64,000 nt of DNA from PALSA-894 sp963757565 (GCA_963757565.1 CAVWSB010000011.1:1922001-1986000), one strand, 5' to 3'; shown: positions 8,373-16,131, counted from the stretch's first letter. The notes: generated by a model from the sequence alone, not told the origin. Numbers and translations are program-made.

Positions 8373-8454
8373 CGCTCCCCCGAACGGCCGCGAAGGGTCG
8401 CGGCGGCCGCCTATTGGCTGCTCCGCCGCATGGGTGTTGTCCGTCGCCGCTTCG

Positions 8455-8946
8455 TCAGGCCGGAATGGGAAAGAACCGGCCGCGTGCTGTAGCAAGTATC
8501 TCGCCAGTCCCGAGCTGCTCCAGCCGCCCCTCGACATCGACGTAGCGGCCGTCGTGGTCGGCGACCAGCGAACCGTGCCCGACAATTGGCGTCTCGACCG
8601 GCACCGGCTTCACGTATCGAACGGTCAACTCGCCGGTGACCGCGGCGCGCGTGGTCACTCTCTTGACCGCGGCGGCCAACACCTCGTCCAGATAGGCAGC
8701 GACAATCCCGCCATGCGCCGCGCCTGGCGGCCCGTTGTAATGGCCGGGAATGATAATCGGCGACATCACGCCGTCGGCGGTCTTGAAGCAGCGAATGCGC
8801 AGGCCGGTCGGATGGTCCGGGCCGCAACCGAAACACTGCTGGAAGCGGCTGTCCGACCCCCCGATCGCAATCTGCTCCTCCAGCCCGGCAAAGGTGGCGT
8901 GAAAGGGTTCGGGGAGCGGCGGTGTCAACGGTCTGGCCTCGGACAT
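8455..8946 (-). CDS. PaaI-type hotdog thioesterase
   Basis: A 163-residue single hotdog domain. The family motif appears as GPPGAAHGGIVAAYLDE near residue 73, in which His-Gly-Gly and the following acidic residue line the acyl-CoA thioester site. An N-terminal CFGCGPDHPTGLRI block is typical of this subgroup. It probably hydrolyses an acyl-CoA. It lies about 20 bp downstream of the original end of the isovaleryl-CoA dehydrogenase gene and was probably co-transcribed with it before the toxin-antitoxin pair was inserted. Confidence 0.88.
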   Translation of the reverse strand: MSEARPLTPPLPEPFHATFAGLEEQIAIGGSDSRFQQCFGCGPDHPTGLRIRCFKTADGVMSPIIIPGHYNGPPGAAHGGIVAAYLDEVLAAAVKRVTTRAAVTGELTVRYVKPVPVETPIVGHGSLVADHDGRYVDVEGRLEQLGTGEILATARGRFFPIPA

Positions 8947-8968
8947 GATCTCTCGTTGAGCGCCTCAA

Positions 8969-9015
8969 CCCGTCTTCTCGAAAATCTCGCGCCCGATCAG
9001 CATGCGGCGGATTTC
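8969..9015. repeat. 47-bp direct repeat, left copy (duplicate end of isovaleryl-CoA dehydrogenase gene)
   Basis: Identical over 47 bp to 9955-10001. On the minus strand it encodes the last residues of the dehydrogenase, EIRRMLIGREIFEKTG, followed by TGA. The native downstream gene (thioesterase) starts 20 bp beyond, so this copy is probably the original gene end and the outer border of an inserted segment. Confidence 0.9.
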
Positions 9016-9029
9016 AGATGTGCGCCAGC

Positions 9030-9413
9030 TTATCGGATCAATCGAATTTCCGCTTCACAAGCGACCTCCGCCCATCGACGGTCACCCGTCAAGACGGGCG
9101 TCCTCTCTCGCTCTGCCAAAGCGATACACGCGCGGTCGCCGAGAGACAGGCCAAGCCGCTTTGTGGTCGAGCGGAGTTCGCCAGCACGCTCGGCTGTCGC
9201 ACGATCAAATACAGCCACTGCAACGTCGATCGCGCGGAGCGTAACTCGCGCTTGCTCTAGCGTTGCTCCCTGCTCCACCAGCTTCGAAACAACCTCGGCA
9301 TGGTTCACCGCGGAGATGAGTGCATCATCAAGAATCGCAATGACGGTCTGCGAACCGACCTCATTGTTCAAGACGGCTAAGACGGCAGACGAGTCCAACA
9401 CGGCCTTAGCCAT
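9030..9413 (-). CDS. vapC: PIN-domain toxin (VapC-like)
   Basis: A 127-residue PIN domain. Acidic residues expected to hold Mg2+ are visible: Asp in AVLDSSAVLAVL at the N-terminus, Glu in HAEVVSK near residue 40, and Asp in LSLGDRACIALA and LTGDRRW near the C-terminus. VapC proteins are ribonucleases, usually attacking tRNA or rRNA. The ATG at 9413 lies inside the end of the antitoxin gene (8-bp overlap), so the two are translationally coupled. It ends within 15 bp of the left 47-bp repeat. Confidence 0.9.
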   Translation of the reverse strand: MAKAVLDSSAVLAVLNNEVGSQTVIAILDDALISAVNHAEVVSKLVEQGATLEQARVTLRAIDVAVAVFDRATAERAGELRSTTKRLGLSLGDRACIALAERERTPVLTGDRRWAEVACEAEIRLIR

Positions 9414-9900
9414 CCTGCTCCTCTCGTTCGACTTCGCGGCGGCGATCTTCAATCAGTTCATCGACAAGGCTTACGCCCTCGGGAACGAATTGCCGAAGCA
9501 TCGCCTGCGCGCGGCGGACAGCAGCCTGGATTGTCCTGAGCTGCAGCTCACCTTGATCTATCGAGGCAATCAGCGTGTCGCCTTCTTTAAGTCCCAGCAC
9601 CTCTCGAAATGCGGCCGGGATAACGATACGTCCGTCTGGACCAAGTTTGACCTTGATCGGCGCGAGCTGCTCAGAAAACCCAGGTGTCGCTGAGGTCGGA
9701 CCCGCTTGTTTTGCCTTCCTCACCTCGTCCTGAACAAGAACATTGCGAACAAATTGATACTTAGTGCCCAAAAAGCGCGCGATATCCGCCCGGGCGTAGC
9801 CCGCCCCGGCCAAAGCCCGCATCTTTTCCGACTTGGACGTCAGACTGCGGGTCAGCTTCTCCATCTGGCGCCGATCGCCAAGCATTTCCTTCTTTCCCAT
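9406..9900 (-). CDS. AbrB/SpoVT-type antitoxin with N-terminal helix-turn-helix
   Basis: The 164-residue product is longer than a typical VapB. Residues 25-55 resemble a helix-turn-helix (YARADIARFLGTKYQFVRNVL). Residues 85-125 form a swapped-hairpin AbrB domain with LGPDGRIVIPAAFREVLGLK. The C-terminus is charged and probably wraps the toxin. It precedes and overlaps the PIN toxin gene, the standard antitoxin-first order. A perfect palindrome lies 13 bp upstream of the start and is the likely site for autorepression. Confidence 0.87.
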   Translation of the reverse strand: MGKKEMLGDRRQMEKLTRSLTSKSEKMRALAGAGYARADIARFLGTKYQFVRNVLVQDEVRKAKQAGPTSATPGFSEQLAPIKVKLGPDGRIVIPAAFREVLGLKEGDTLIASIDQGELQLRTIQAAVRRAQAMLRQFVPEGVSLVDELIEDRRREVEREEQDG

Positions 9901-9912
9901 TGAACAGATATT

Positions 9913-9941
9913 TAATGGCAGTAACTGCCATTACTTGTCAA
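9913..9941 (-). promoter_or_regulatory. Palindromic operator overlapping the toxin-antitoxin promoter
   Basis: taatggcagt at 9913-9922 and actgccatta at 9924-9933 form a perfect 10-bp inverted repeat with one central base. A TTGACA -35 box reads on the minus strand at 9941-9936, so the operator lies between the -35 box and the antitoxin start. Binding by the antitoxin would block transcription. Confidence 0.65.
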
Positions 9942-9950
9942 GTATCATTG

Positions 9951-11123
9951 CTACCCCGTCTTCTCGAAAATCTCGCGCCCGATCAGCATGCGGCGGATTT
10001 CGCTTGTGCCGGCGCCGATCTCGTAGAGCTTGGCGTCGCGCAACAGCCGCCCGCAGGGAAAGTCGTTGATGTAGCCGTTGCCGCCGAGGCACTGGATCGC
10101 CTCCAGCGCCATCCAGGTCGCGCGTTCGGCCGCATAGAGGATCGCGCCGGCCGCATCCTCGCGCGTGGTGCGCCCGTCGTCGCACGCTTTCGCCACCGCA
10201 TACACGTAGGACTTCGCGGCGTTCATCGTGACGTACATGTCGGCGAGCTTCGCCTGCATGATCTGGAACTGGCCGATCGGCCGGCCGAACTGCTTGCGAT
10301 CGTGCACGTATGGGATCACGACATCGAGGCAGGCCTGCATGATGCCAAGCGGACCGGCGGCCAGCACCACGCGCTCGTAATCGAGGCCGGACATCAGCAC
10401 GTTGACGCCGTTGCCGACCGCGCCGAGCACGTTCTCCTCAGGTATTTCGCAATCCTCGAACACGAGTTCGCTGGTGTCGGAGCCGCGCATGCCGAGCTTG
10501 TCGAGCTTCTGCGCTTGCGTGAATCCCTTGAAACTCTTCTCCACGATGAAGGCCGTCATGCCACGCGATCCGGCGGTCGCATCGGTCTTCGCATAGACCA
10601 CGAAGGTCTCGGCAACCGGCCCGTTGGTGATCCACATCTTCGAGCCGTTCAGGACATAGCGATCGCCCTTCTTGTCGGCGCGGGTACGCATCGACACGAC
10701 ATCCGAGCCGGAATTCGGCTCCGACATCGCGAGCGCGCCGACGTGTTCGCCCGAGACGAGCTTGGGCAGGTAGCGCTTCTTCTGCTCGACCGAGCCATTG
10801 CGGTGGATCTGGTTGACGCAGAGATTTGAATGCGCGCCGTAGGAAAGCCCGACTGACGCCGAGCCGCGCGAAATCTCTTCCATCGCGACGCAATGGGCGA
10901 GGTAGCCCATCGCGGCCCCGCCGTACTCCTCGGCGACCGTGATGCCGAGCACGCCGAGTTCGCCGAGTCTCGGCCACAGATCGCGCGGGAAAACGTTCTC
11001 GCGGTCGATCGCGTCGGCGCGCGGCGCGATCTGGTCGGCGGAGAACCGCGCGACGGTGTCTCGCAGCGCGTCAACGTCCTCGCCGAGCGCGAAGTCGAAG
11101 CCCCGCCAGGCATTCGGGATCAT
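9951..11123 (-). CDS. ivd: Isovaleryl-CoA dehydrogenase-like acyl-CoA dehydrogenase
   Basis: A 390-residue acyl-CoA dehydrogenase, probably oxidising isovaleryl-CoA in leucine breakdown with FAD and electron-transfer flavoprotein. The substrate-pocket block YGAHSNLCVNQIHRNG near residue 95 is characteristic of the isovaleryl type. The catalytic Glu lies in GLDYERVVLAAGPLG near residue 250. FAD and C-terminal motifs include CLGGNGYINDFP and IGAGTSEIRRMLIG. The last 15 or so codons are repeated 986 bp downstream, and the present stop (TAG) differs from the other copy (TGA). The terminal codons were therefore probably supplied by an inserted element without changing the protein. Confidence 0.87.
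   Translation of the reverse strand: MIPNAWRGFDFALGEDVDALRDTVARFSADQIAPRADAIDRENVFPRDLWPRLGELGVLGITVAEEYGGAAMGYLAHCVAMEEISRGSASVGLSYGAHSNLCVNQIHRNGSVEQKKRYLPKLVSGEHVGALAMSEPNSGSDVVSMRTRADKKGDRYVLNGSKMWITNGPVAETFVVYAKTDATAGSRGMTAFIVEKSFKGFTQAQKLDKLGMRGSDTSELVFEDCEIPEENVLGAVGNGVNVLMSGLDYERVVLAAGPLGIMQACLDVVIPYVHDRKQFGRPIGQFQIMQAKLADMYVTMNAAKSYVYAVAKACDDGRTTREDAAGAILYAAERATWMALEAIQCLGGNGYINDFPCGRLLRDAKLYEIGAGTSEIRRMLIGREIFEKTG
9955..10001. repeat. 47-bp direct repeat, right copy (current 3' end of isovaleryl-CoA dehydrogenase gene)
   Basis: Perfect match to 8969-9015. The two copies bracket a segment holding only the antitoxin and toxin genes, giving a repeat-to-repeat period of 986 bp. Similarity fades immediately after the 47 bp on both sides. 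Confidence 0.9.
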
Positions 11124-11177
11124 CGGCGTCTCCCAATGTCGGGACGACGATAGATGGCCGAGGGGCGTTTGTCAGGC

Positions 11178-12591
11178 TTACTTCAGCCCGAACCAAAGGG
11201 TCGCAATCGCCAGAAAGGAGAAGAAACCGACGATATCGGTGACCGTGGTGACGAACGGACTCGAGGCGACCGCAGGATCGCGGCCGAGCCGATAGAGCGC
11301 GAGCGGGATGAGAATGCCGCCGAGCGCCGCCGCGATCAGGTTGCAGATCATTGCAAGCCCGATGACGATTCCGAGACCCGGCACCTTGAACCACGCATAG
11401 GCGGCAACGCCGGTGATAATCGCGAAGGCGAACCCGTTGAACAGGCCGACCATCAGCTCACGCATGATGACGCGCGACGCGTTCGCCGGGCCCAGTTCGC
11501 GGGTCGCGAGCGCGCGCACCGCGACCGTCATCGTCTGGGTGGTTGCGTTGCCGCCCTGGCTGGCGACGATCGGGGCGAGCACCGCAAGCGCAACCATCCC
11601 CTGAAGCTGTTCCTGGAACAGGCCGAGCACCGACGACGCCAGAAATGCGGTGCCGAGATTGATCAGCAGCCAGTTGAAGCGGCCCTTGGCGATGGTCCAC
11701 ACCGTGTCGGAGAGTTCTTCCTCGCCCTTCACGCCGCCGAGCGCCTTGATGTCTTCTTCGGCCTCCTCCTCGATCACGTCGACGATATCGTCAAAGGTGA
11801 TGACGCCGACCATGCGGTCCTTGTCGTCGACGACGGGGGCAGCCACCAGGTTGTAGCGTTCGAAGCGCCGCGCCACCTCTTCCTGGTCGTCGGCCGCGCG
11901 CACCACGTGACGCGCCAGCTCCATCAGTTCGGACATCGGCACCGGGCGTTTGGTGCGCATCAGTCGGTCGAGCGGCACCGCGCCAAGGAACTTGCCAACG
12001 CCATCCAACGCGTAGATTTCGAAGAAGCGCTCCGGCAGGTTCTCGGTCTCGCGCATGTAGTCGATGGTCTGTCCAACCGTCCAGGTGGAGGCGACCGCGA
12101 TGAATTCGGTCTGCATTCGCCGGCCGGCGGATTCCTCCGGATAGTCCAGGCGCTGGGCCAGTGCGACGCGCTCCCGCGGCGGTAGCTGATCCAGGATTTC
12201 GGCCTGCTCGTCCTTCGGCAGATCTTCGAGGATGCGCACCGCATCGTCGGAATCGACGGTGCGCACGCCTTCGGCGACCGTTTTCGGGCGGAAGCTCGTC
12301 GAGGATTTCCTCGCGCACGGCGTCATCGACTTCGGTCAATGCCGTGAAGTCGAAGTCCTTGCCCATCAGCGCGATGAGCTGCGGCCGCAAATCGGCGTCG
12401 AGCGCCTCGATCAGATCGCCGGTGTCGGATTCATGGAAGTCCGCCACAAGGGAGCGCAGCAGTGCGGCGTCGTGGGTGTGAATCGCCGCAGCGACCTGTT
12501 CGACGAACTCGTCGCGCACTGCGCCATCGTCGTCGCGCAACCTAAGTTCAGGCGCAACGTCGAGCGGCGCGGCGATGTCCTTGTCCACCAT
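11178..12591 (-). pseudogene. mgtE: MgtE magnesium transporter, split by one single-base insertion
   Basis: Two frames together give a full-length MgtE of about 470 residues. The N-terminal helical MgtE_N domain is followed by a CBS pair (MRETENLPERFF, GVITFDDIVDVIEEE) and five transmembrane helices with the pore-region block ASQGGNATTQTMTVAVRALA. The frame changes at 12281-12284, where the minus strand reads cccgaaaacggtc. Removing one A restores PPETVAEG, the sequence expected in this family. Everything else is intact, so a homopolymer sequencing error is more likely than a dead gene. MgtE is a gated inner-membrane Mg2+ channel. Confidence 0.88.
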
Positions 12592-12668
12592 GCCGGCCTC
12601 GCCGCGCGGGATTGCGAAGGATCGTTCGCTTGTACGCCCGGCGCCTTAACGGGGAAAGAACAAAGCGA

Positions 12669-12858
12669 TCAAGCCGCCCTGTCGTGTTTCGCGGCCGCTG
12701 CCTCGGCCTGCCCGGCGCGGCGTGCTTCATCGCCCGTGCGGTATTCTTCCAGGCAATCCGGCGAGCAGATGGCAAGACAGTGAAAGACAAGAAAGTCCTG
12801 CGAGCCGGACGGTCTTTCGCCGCCGCAGATTTCACAGATCACCAGCCTGTTTGCGCAT
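12669..12858 (-). pseudogene. Small four-cysteine zinc-ribbon-like protein, apparent +1 frameshift near its start
   Basis: The frame starting near 12840 encodes VICEICGG, then FHCLAICSPDCLEEYR and an Ala-rich charged tail, about 60 residues in all. The paired Cys motifs look like a small zinc-binding domain. An ATG at 12858 has GGAG at a good distance but reads into a stop after eight codons; removing one G from ctggtg joins it to the Cys-rich frame. Alternatively translation starts at the in-frame GTG. It lies between mgtE and the glycine-rich genes on the same strand. I do not recognise the family. Confidence 0.5.
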
Positions 12859-12987
12859 TGCCGTTCTCCGAATCAGCGAGTGCACTTTGCGCCCCGATTG
12901 GGGCCTAGCAACGTCAGGAGTTAGAAATGCCGCCCGGGACCAAGTCCACGGACGGCACGTCCAATCGTCACTTAAAGCAGTGCAGCG

Positions 12988-13224
12988 CTACATCGCATGC
13001 TTCTTGTGCTTCTTCATCCGCGGCTTCTTCGCCATCGTGCTCTTTGACGGACCGCCCGGCCCGGAATTCGCTCGTGGTGTGGCGACATCGCTGCCCGCAC
13101 CACCGGCTGCGCCCCCACCACCTGCACCTCCACCGCCTGCACCCCCGCCAGCCTGAGCCATCGCGAGTGTGCAGCTTCCGGCGAGAAACGCCGCCGCGAT
13201 CAATGCCGTCATCTTGGCTGCCAT
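12988..13224 (-). CDS. Small secreted glycine-rich protein
   Basis: The 78-residue product begins with a signal peptide (MAAKMTALIAAAFLAGSCTL, cleavage likely after AMA). A run of Gly/Ala follows (GGGAGGGGAGGGG), and the C-terminus is very basic (KKPRMKKHKKHAM). AGGAG precedes the ATG. The composition resembles small periplasmic glycine-rich proteins common in Bradyrhizobium relatives; no function is known to me. A second glycine-rich secreted protein lies directly upstream on the same strand. Confidence 0.65.
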   Translation of the reverse strand: MAAKMTALIAAAFLAGSCTLAMAQAGGGAGGGGAGGGGAAGGAGSDVATPRANSGPGGPSKSTMAKKPRMKKHKKHAM

Positions 13225-13283
13225 CTTTATCTCCTGGTTGCCGCTTCCTTCGGTCAACGGCGCATCCGAACGCTTGTTCCTCC

Positions 13284-13766
13284 CTAGCGCGTCTCAGGCG
13301 TCATAATCCGCGGCGCGCCCGGCGGAGGTGCGGTTGGGTCGCTCGCGCCAGCCGACGGACTCGTCCTGCCGCTGCTGCCTGTGCTCGTCCCCATGCTGCC
13401 GGTCGTGCCGGAGGTACCAATGCCACTGTTGTTTCCGGAGCCGAGCGTTCCGGTGGTTTGCGGAACACCGGCATTGCCGGTGCCGGTCCCGAAATTCGGT
13501 GTGACCGTGGTGCTGCCGGGGCCGGCCCCGCCCGGGACGCCAGCACCGGAGGATGCACCGGGTTGACCCGCGCCCGCGGCGCCGGGAGCCGTACTGCCCA
13601 CGCCTCCGCTTGAGCCTGAGGTGCCCGCAGCGCCGCCCGAGGCGCCGGCCGAACCGCCAGCACCGCCTCCTCCTCCACCACCACCGCCTCCCCCGCCACC
13701 TTGGGCGAATGCGAGCGTCGAGAAGGTCACGAGCGTTGCGGCAAGCAGAGATGTGCGGATTTTCAT
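13284..13766 (-). CDS. Secreted glycine/serine/threonine-rich low-complexity protein
   Basis: A 160-residue product with a clear signal peptide (MKIRTSLLAATLVTFSTLAFA) followed by a run of 13 glycines and long Gly/Ser/Thr/Ala stretches, ending PPPGAPRIMTPETR. GAGGAG lies a few bases before the ATG. No domain is visible. The DNA is simple-sequence-like, so unit number may vary between strains. It pairs with the shorter glycine-rich gene downstream. Confidence 0.6.
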   Translation of the reverse strand: MKIRTSLLAATLVTFSTLAFAQGGGGGGGGGGGGGAGGSAGASGGAAGTSGSSGGVGSTAPGAAGAGQPGASSGAGVPGGAGPGSTTVTPNFGTGTGNAGVPQTTGTLGSGNNSGIGTSGTTGSMGTSTGSSGRTSPSAGASDPTAPPPGAPRIMTPETR

Positions 13767-13897
13767 CGGAAACTCCTCGGTCAAATCGTCTCAGTCAACG
13801 ATTGCGGCCGAGGGACGTTCCTCATGCGCTTGCGGACGGGCGCACGGCAAAAGACATAGCCGCAGCGCAAAAAACGCTGCCGCCTTATCGGTGAGAG

Positions 13898-13982
13898 TGG
13901 TGCGGTCGAGAGGACTCGAACCTCCACGGGTTGCCCCGCTAGCACCTCAAGCTAGTGCGTCTACCAATTCCGCCACGACCGC
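13898..13982 (-). tRNA. tRNA-Leu (anticodon GAG)
   Basis: The minus strand folds as a type II tRNA. The acceptor stem GCGGTCG pairs with the 3' strand at 13902-13908, and the D region is GGCGGAATTGGTAGACGC. The anticodon stem CTAGC/GCTAG carries the loop TTGAGGT (anticodon GAG). A long variable arm is followed by the T-arm GGTTCGAGTCC and an encoded CCA at 13900-13898. Confidence 0.95.
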
Positions 13983-14076
13983 ATGTGAAGAGGAATGCCG
14001 GAGCGCCCGGCGTTTGGCGACGCGCATGTAACAAATCGATCGTGAGGGGACAAGGGCAGGCCCAAAGCCCGCCAAA

Positions 14077-14346
14077 TCAGCGCTGATCGGCCGCCCGTGG
14101 CAGCATTTCCTTCACCTCGACCGCGATGCGGTTGCCGCTCACCACCACCGTACCCTTGGCGACGGGGAAGTTGTTGACGAGGATTTTGACCTCGTCCTCC
14201 TCGGAGGCATCGAGTTCGATGATGGCGCCACGGCCGAGCCGGAGAGCCTGATGGATCGGCATGGAGGTCGAGCCAAGCACAACCGCAATATCCAGCGATA
14301 CCTTGTCGAGCGTCGCCACCAGTGACACATCCCCATTCGGGCGCAC
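14077..14346 (-). CDS. fliN: FliN-like (SpoA-domain) flagellar motor switch protein
   Basis: An 89-residue product consisting only of the SpoA/FliN domain: VSLDIAVVLGSTSMPIHQALRLGRGAIIELD, then VKILVNNFPVAKGTVVVSGNRIAVEV. FliN forms part of the C-ring that controls rotation and helps export. No other flagellar gene lies in the window, so this is an orphan copy placed between tRNA-Leu and lipB. The start is a GTG, divergent from lipB by 39 bp. It may be the genuine FliN or a paralogue. Confidence 0.8.
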   Translation of the reverse strand: MRPNGDVSLVATLDKVSLDIAVVLGSTSMPIHQALRLGRGAIIELDASEEDEVKILVNNFPVAKGTVVVSGNRIAVEVKEMLPRAADQR

Positions 14347-14385
14347 GCGCCCGCACGTCCCAAGTCACCATGCTATGGTTACCCG

Positions 14386-15114
14386 GTGGTTAACGTCCGC
14401 GATCATCTGAATTTTGGCCTTCGATTCGAGGGGCTTGCGCCCGTCGAGTGGCAGGTCGGCGAGGGCCTGGTGCCGTACGAAGAGGCGCTCGCCGCGATGG
14501 AGCAGCGGGCCGCCGCGATCGCTGCGGGACGGGCGCCCGAGCTCGTCTGGCTGCTGGAGCATCCCCCGCTCTACACCGCCGGCACCAGCGCAAAACGCGC
14601 CGATCTCGTCGAGGCACGCTTTCCAGTGCACGAGACCGGCCGCGGCGGTCAGTTCACCTATCATGGACCGGGGCAGCGCGTGGCATATCTCATGATCGAT
14701 CTCAAGCATCGCGCGCCCGACGTGCGGCGCTATGTGGCGACGCTGGAGGAATGGCTCATCCGCACGCTCGCGGCCTTCAATGCGCGCGGTGAGCGGCGCG
14801 AGGATCGAATCGGTGTCTGGGTCCGTCGACCCGACAAGGGCCCGGGCGTTGAGGACAAGATCGCCGCGATCGGCATCCGGCTGAAGCGCTGGGTCAGCCT
14901 GCACGGCATATCGCTCAACATCGATCCGGACCTGTCACACTTCTCCGGCATCGTGCCATGCGGCGTCGCCGACACACGCTACGGCGTGACCAGCCTGGTC
15001 GGCCTCGGGCACCCGGTGACCATGCCCGAGGTGGACATGGTGCTGCGGCGCGAGTTCGAGGAACTGTTCGGAAGAACGCGCAGCCCCGCCGGCGCGGAAA
15101 CGGGTGCCCGCTAG
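14386..15114 (+). CDS. lipB: Octanoyltransferase LipB
   Basis: The 242-residue enzyme transfers octanoyl groups from acyl carrier protein to lipoyl domains, the first step of lipoate assembly. Family landmarks are EHPPLYTAGTSAK, RGGQFTYHGPGQ, the catalytic Lys in KIAAIGIRLKRW and the catalytic Cys in GIVPCGVAD. The start is GTG; no in-frame ATG is available upstream. The stop overlaps the stop of the convergent cysteine-rich protein gene. Confidence 0.93.
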   Translation: MVNVRDHLNFGLRFEGLAPVEWQVGEGLVPYEEALAAMEQRAAAIAAGRAPELVWLLEHPPLYTAGTSAKRADLVEARFPVHETGRGGQFTYHGPGQRVAYLMIDLKHRAPDVRRYVATLEEWLIRTLAAFNARGERREDRIGVWVRRPDKGPGVEDKIAAIGIRLKRWVSLHGISLNIDPDLSHFSGIVPCGVADTRYGVTSLVGLGHPVTMPEVDMVLRREFEELFGRTRSPAGAETGAR

Positions 15115-15386
15115 GGTTTGGGGCCCGCCTTGCCCGGCTCGGCGCGCTTCAGGCAAGCGATTGCCTTGGGCTGGCACGAGATGCCGATATTCGGACACAG
15201 GGGTTCGCCCTTTTCCGAGCGCGTGCAGCTGCGGCAACTGTCGGTCCACTCCTGACAGGTCTTTTCGCTATCCCCGTAGCCATGCAGCGAGGCATCTTCG
15301 GCCGCAGTCGGAGCGGGCGCGGGCGTCTGGGCAATTGCACCCGAGGCGAACACCACGGCGAGCATAAGAATTGCGACACGCTTCAT
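15111..15386 (-). CDS. Small secreted cysteine-rich protein
   Basis: The 91-residue product has a signal peptide (MKRVAILMLAVVFASGAIA), a Pro/Ala linker, and then six cysteines in about 40 residues (CQEWTDSC, SCTRSEKGEPLC, ISCQPKAIAC). These suggest disulfides in the periplasm. Its ATG overlaps the stop of the acylphosphatase gene in an ATGA junction, so the two are co-translated. I do not recognise the family. Confidence 0.7.
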   Translation of the reverse strand: MKRVAILMLAVVFASGAIAQTPAPAPTAAEDASLHGYGDSEKTCQEWTDSCRSCTRSEKGEPLCPNIGISCQPKAIACLKRAEPGKAGPKP

Positions 15387-15676
15387 TTCGTCTCCAGCAC
15401 AGAAAAGCGCGCGCCCTCGCGCATCTCGACAAGGCCAGGATCGCCATCTTCCACGTCGACCCTTGTCACATTCGCCCCACGCGGACCAATCCTGCACGCC
15501 GCCATTCCGGCGCTCACCTTGTCCTCAGGTCCCTCCAGCACAGCCTCGACCGTGCCGTCACGCCGGTTGCGCACCCAGCCCTTGAGGCTCAATCCTACGG
15601 CCGTATCCTCGACGAACGCGCGGAAGCCTACGCCCTGAACGCGACCATGGAAAACCAGATGCCGCACGACGTTCAC
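15383..15676 (-). CDS. acyP: Acylphosphatase
   Basis: A 97-residue protein of standard acylphosphatase length. The signature GRVQGVGFRAFVEDTA carries the phosphate-binding loop and catalytic Arg, and the catalytic Asn lies in LKGWVRNRRDGTVEAVLEG. It hydrolyses acyl phosphates such as acetyl phosphate. The GTG start overlaps the TGA of the upstream cyclotransferase-like gene (GTGA), and its own stop overlaps the next gene, so it is the middle gene of a tight operon. Confidence 0.92.
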   Translation of the reverse strand: MNVVRHLVFHGRVQGVGFRAFVEDTAVGLSLKGWVRNRRDGTVEAVLEGPEDKVSAGMAACRIGPRGANVTRVDVEDGDPGLVEMREGARFSVLETK

Positions 15677-16131
15677 CCGATTTCTCCGGTTTCTGCCGGG
15701 CGCGCCCCGCGATAGCCGGGCGCGAAGCGACGCAGCTCCGCGACGTAGCGCGTCGGCAGACGCCAATCCTCCGCAGCAGCGACGACGCGTTCCTGATAGC
15801 CGGGCGCAGGACGTCGCTTGCCGCGCTTCTTGCCCATGAACACCAGCGCCCGCGAACGCTGTCCGTCGAACTCGACCGTAAGCATGCTGCGGCGATAGAG
15901 CCCACTGTCCAGGTTCTCATACGAATTCAACGTCGAGAGATCGCGCGGCGTCAGCCGCCACAGCACACCGAACACGCACATGCCGGGAGACGGCACGATC
16001 GTGCCGTAGCCGGCCGCGATCACGTAACGCCAGCCCGCCAGCCGCGCCGGCCCGACCTCTTCGGCGTCGCGGCAGCGCACGCGCATCGCGGCGCGTTCCA
16101 TGTTCGAGCCGTAGGCGAAATAGAGCATCAT
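15673..16131 (-). CDS. Gamma-glutamylcyclotransferase-like (AIG2-type) protein
   Basis: About 152 residues. The N-terminal YFAYGSNM is the hallmark of the cyclotransferase fold, and the conserved acidic residue expected for catalysis lies in NSYENLDSGLYRR. The family forms 5-oxoproline from gamma-glutamyl compounds, but many bacterial members are uncharacterised. The start overlaps the stop of the DUF805-like gene (ATGA) and the end overlaps acylphosphatase. Confidence 0.82.
   Translation of the reverse strand: MMLYFAYGSNMERAAMRVRCRDAEEVGPARLAGWRYVIAAGYGTIVPSPGMCVFGVLWRLTPRDLSTLNSYENLDSGLYRRSMLTVEFDGQRSRALVFMGKKRGKRRPAPGYQERVVAAAEDWRLPTRYVAELRRFAPGYRGARPAETGEIG

Noticed and set aside
8969..10001. 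Interpretation of the toxin-antitoxin insertion as a classical insertion sequence
   Set aside because: No transposase and no terminal inverted repeats are present; the 47-bp duplication is far longer than usual target-site duplications.
13621..14031. Proline-rich frame opposite the glycine-rich secreted protein
   Set aside because: It is the complement of poly-Gly codons and overlaps the tRNA-Leu gene; no start signal is visible.
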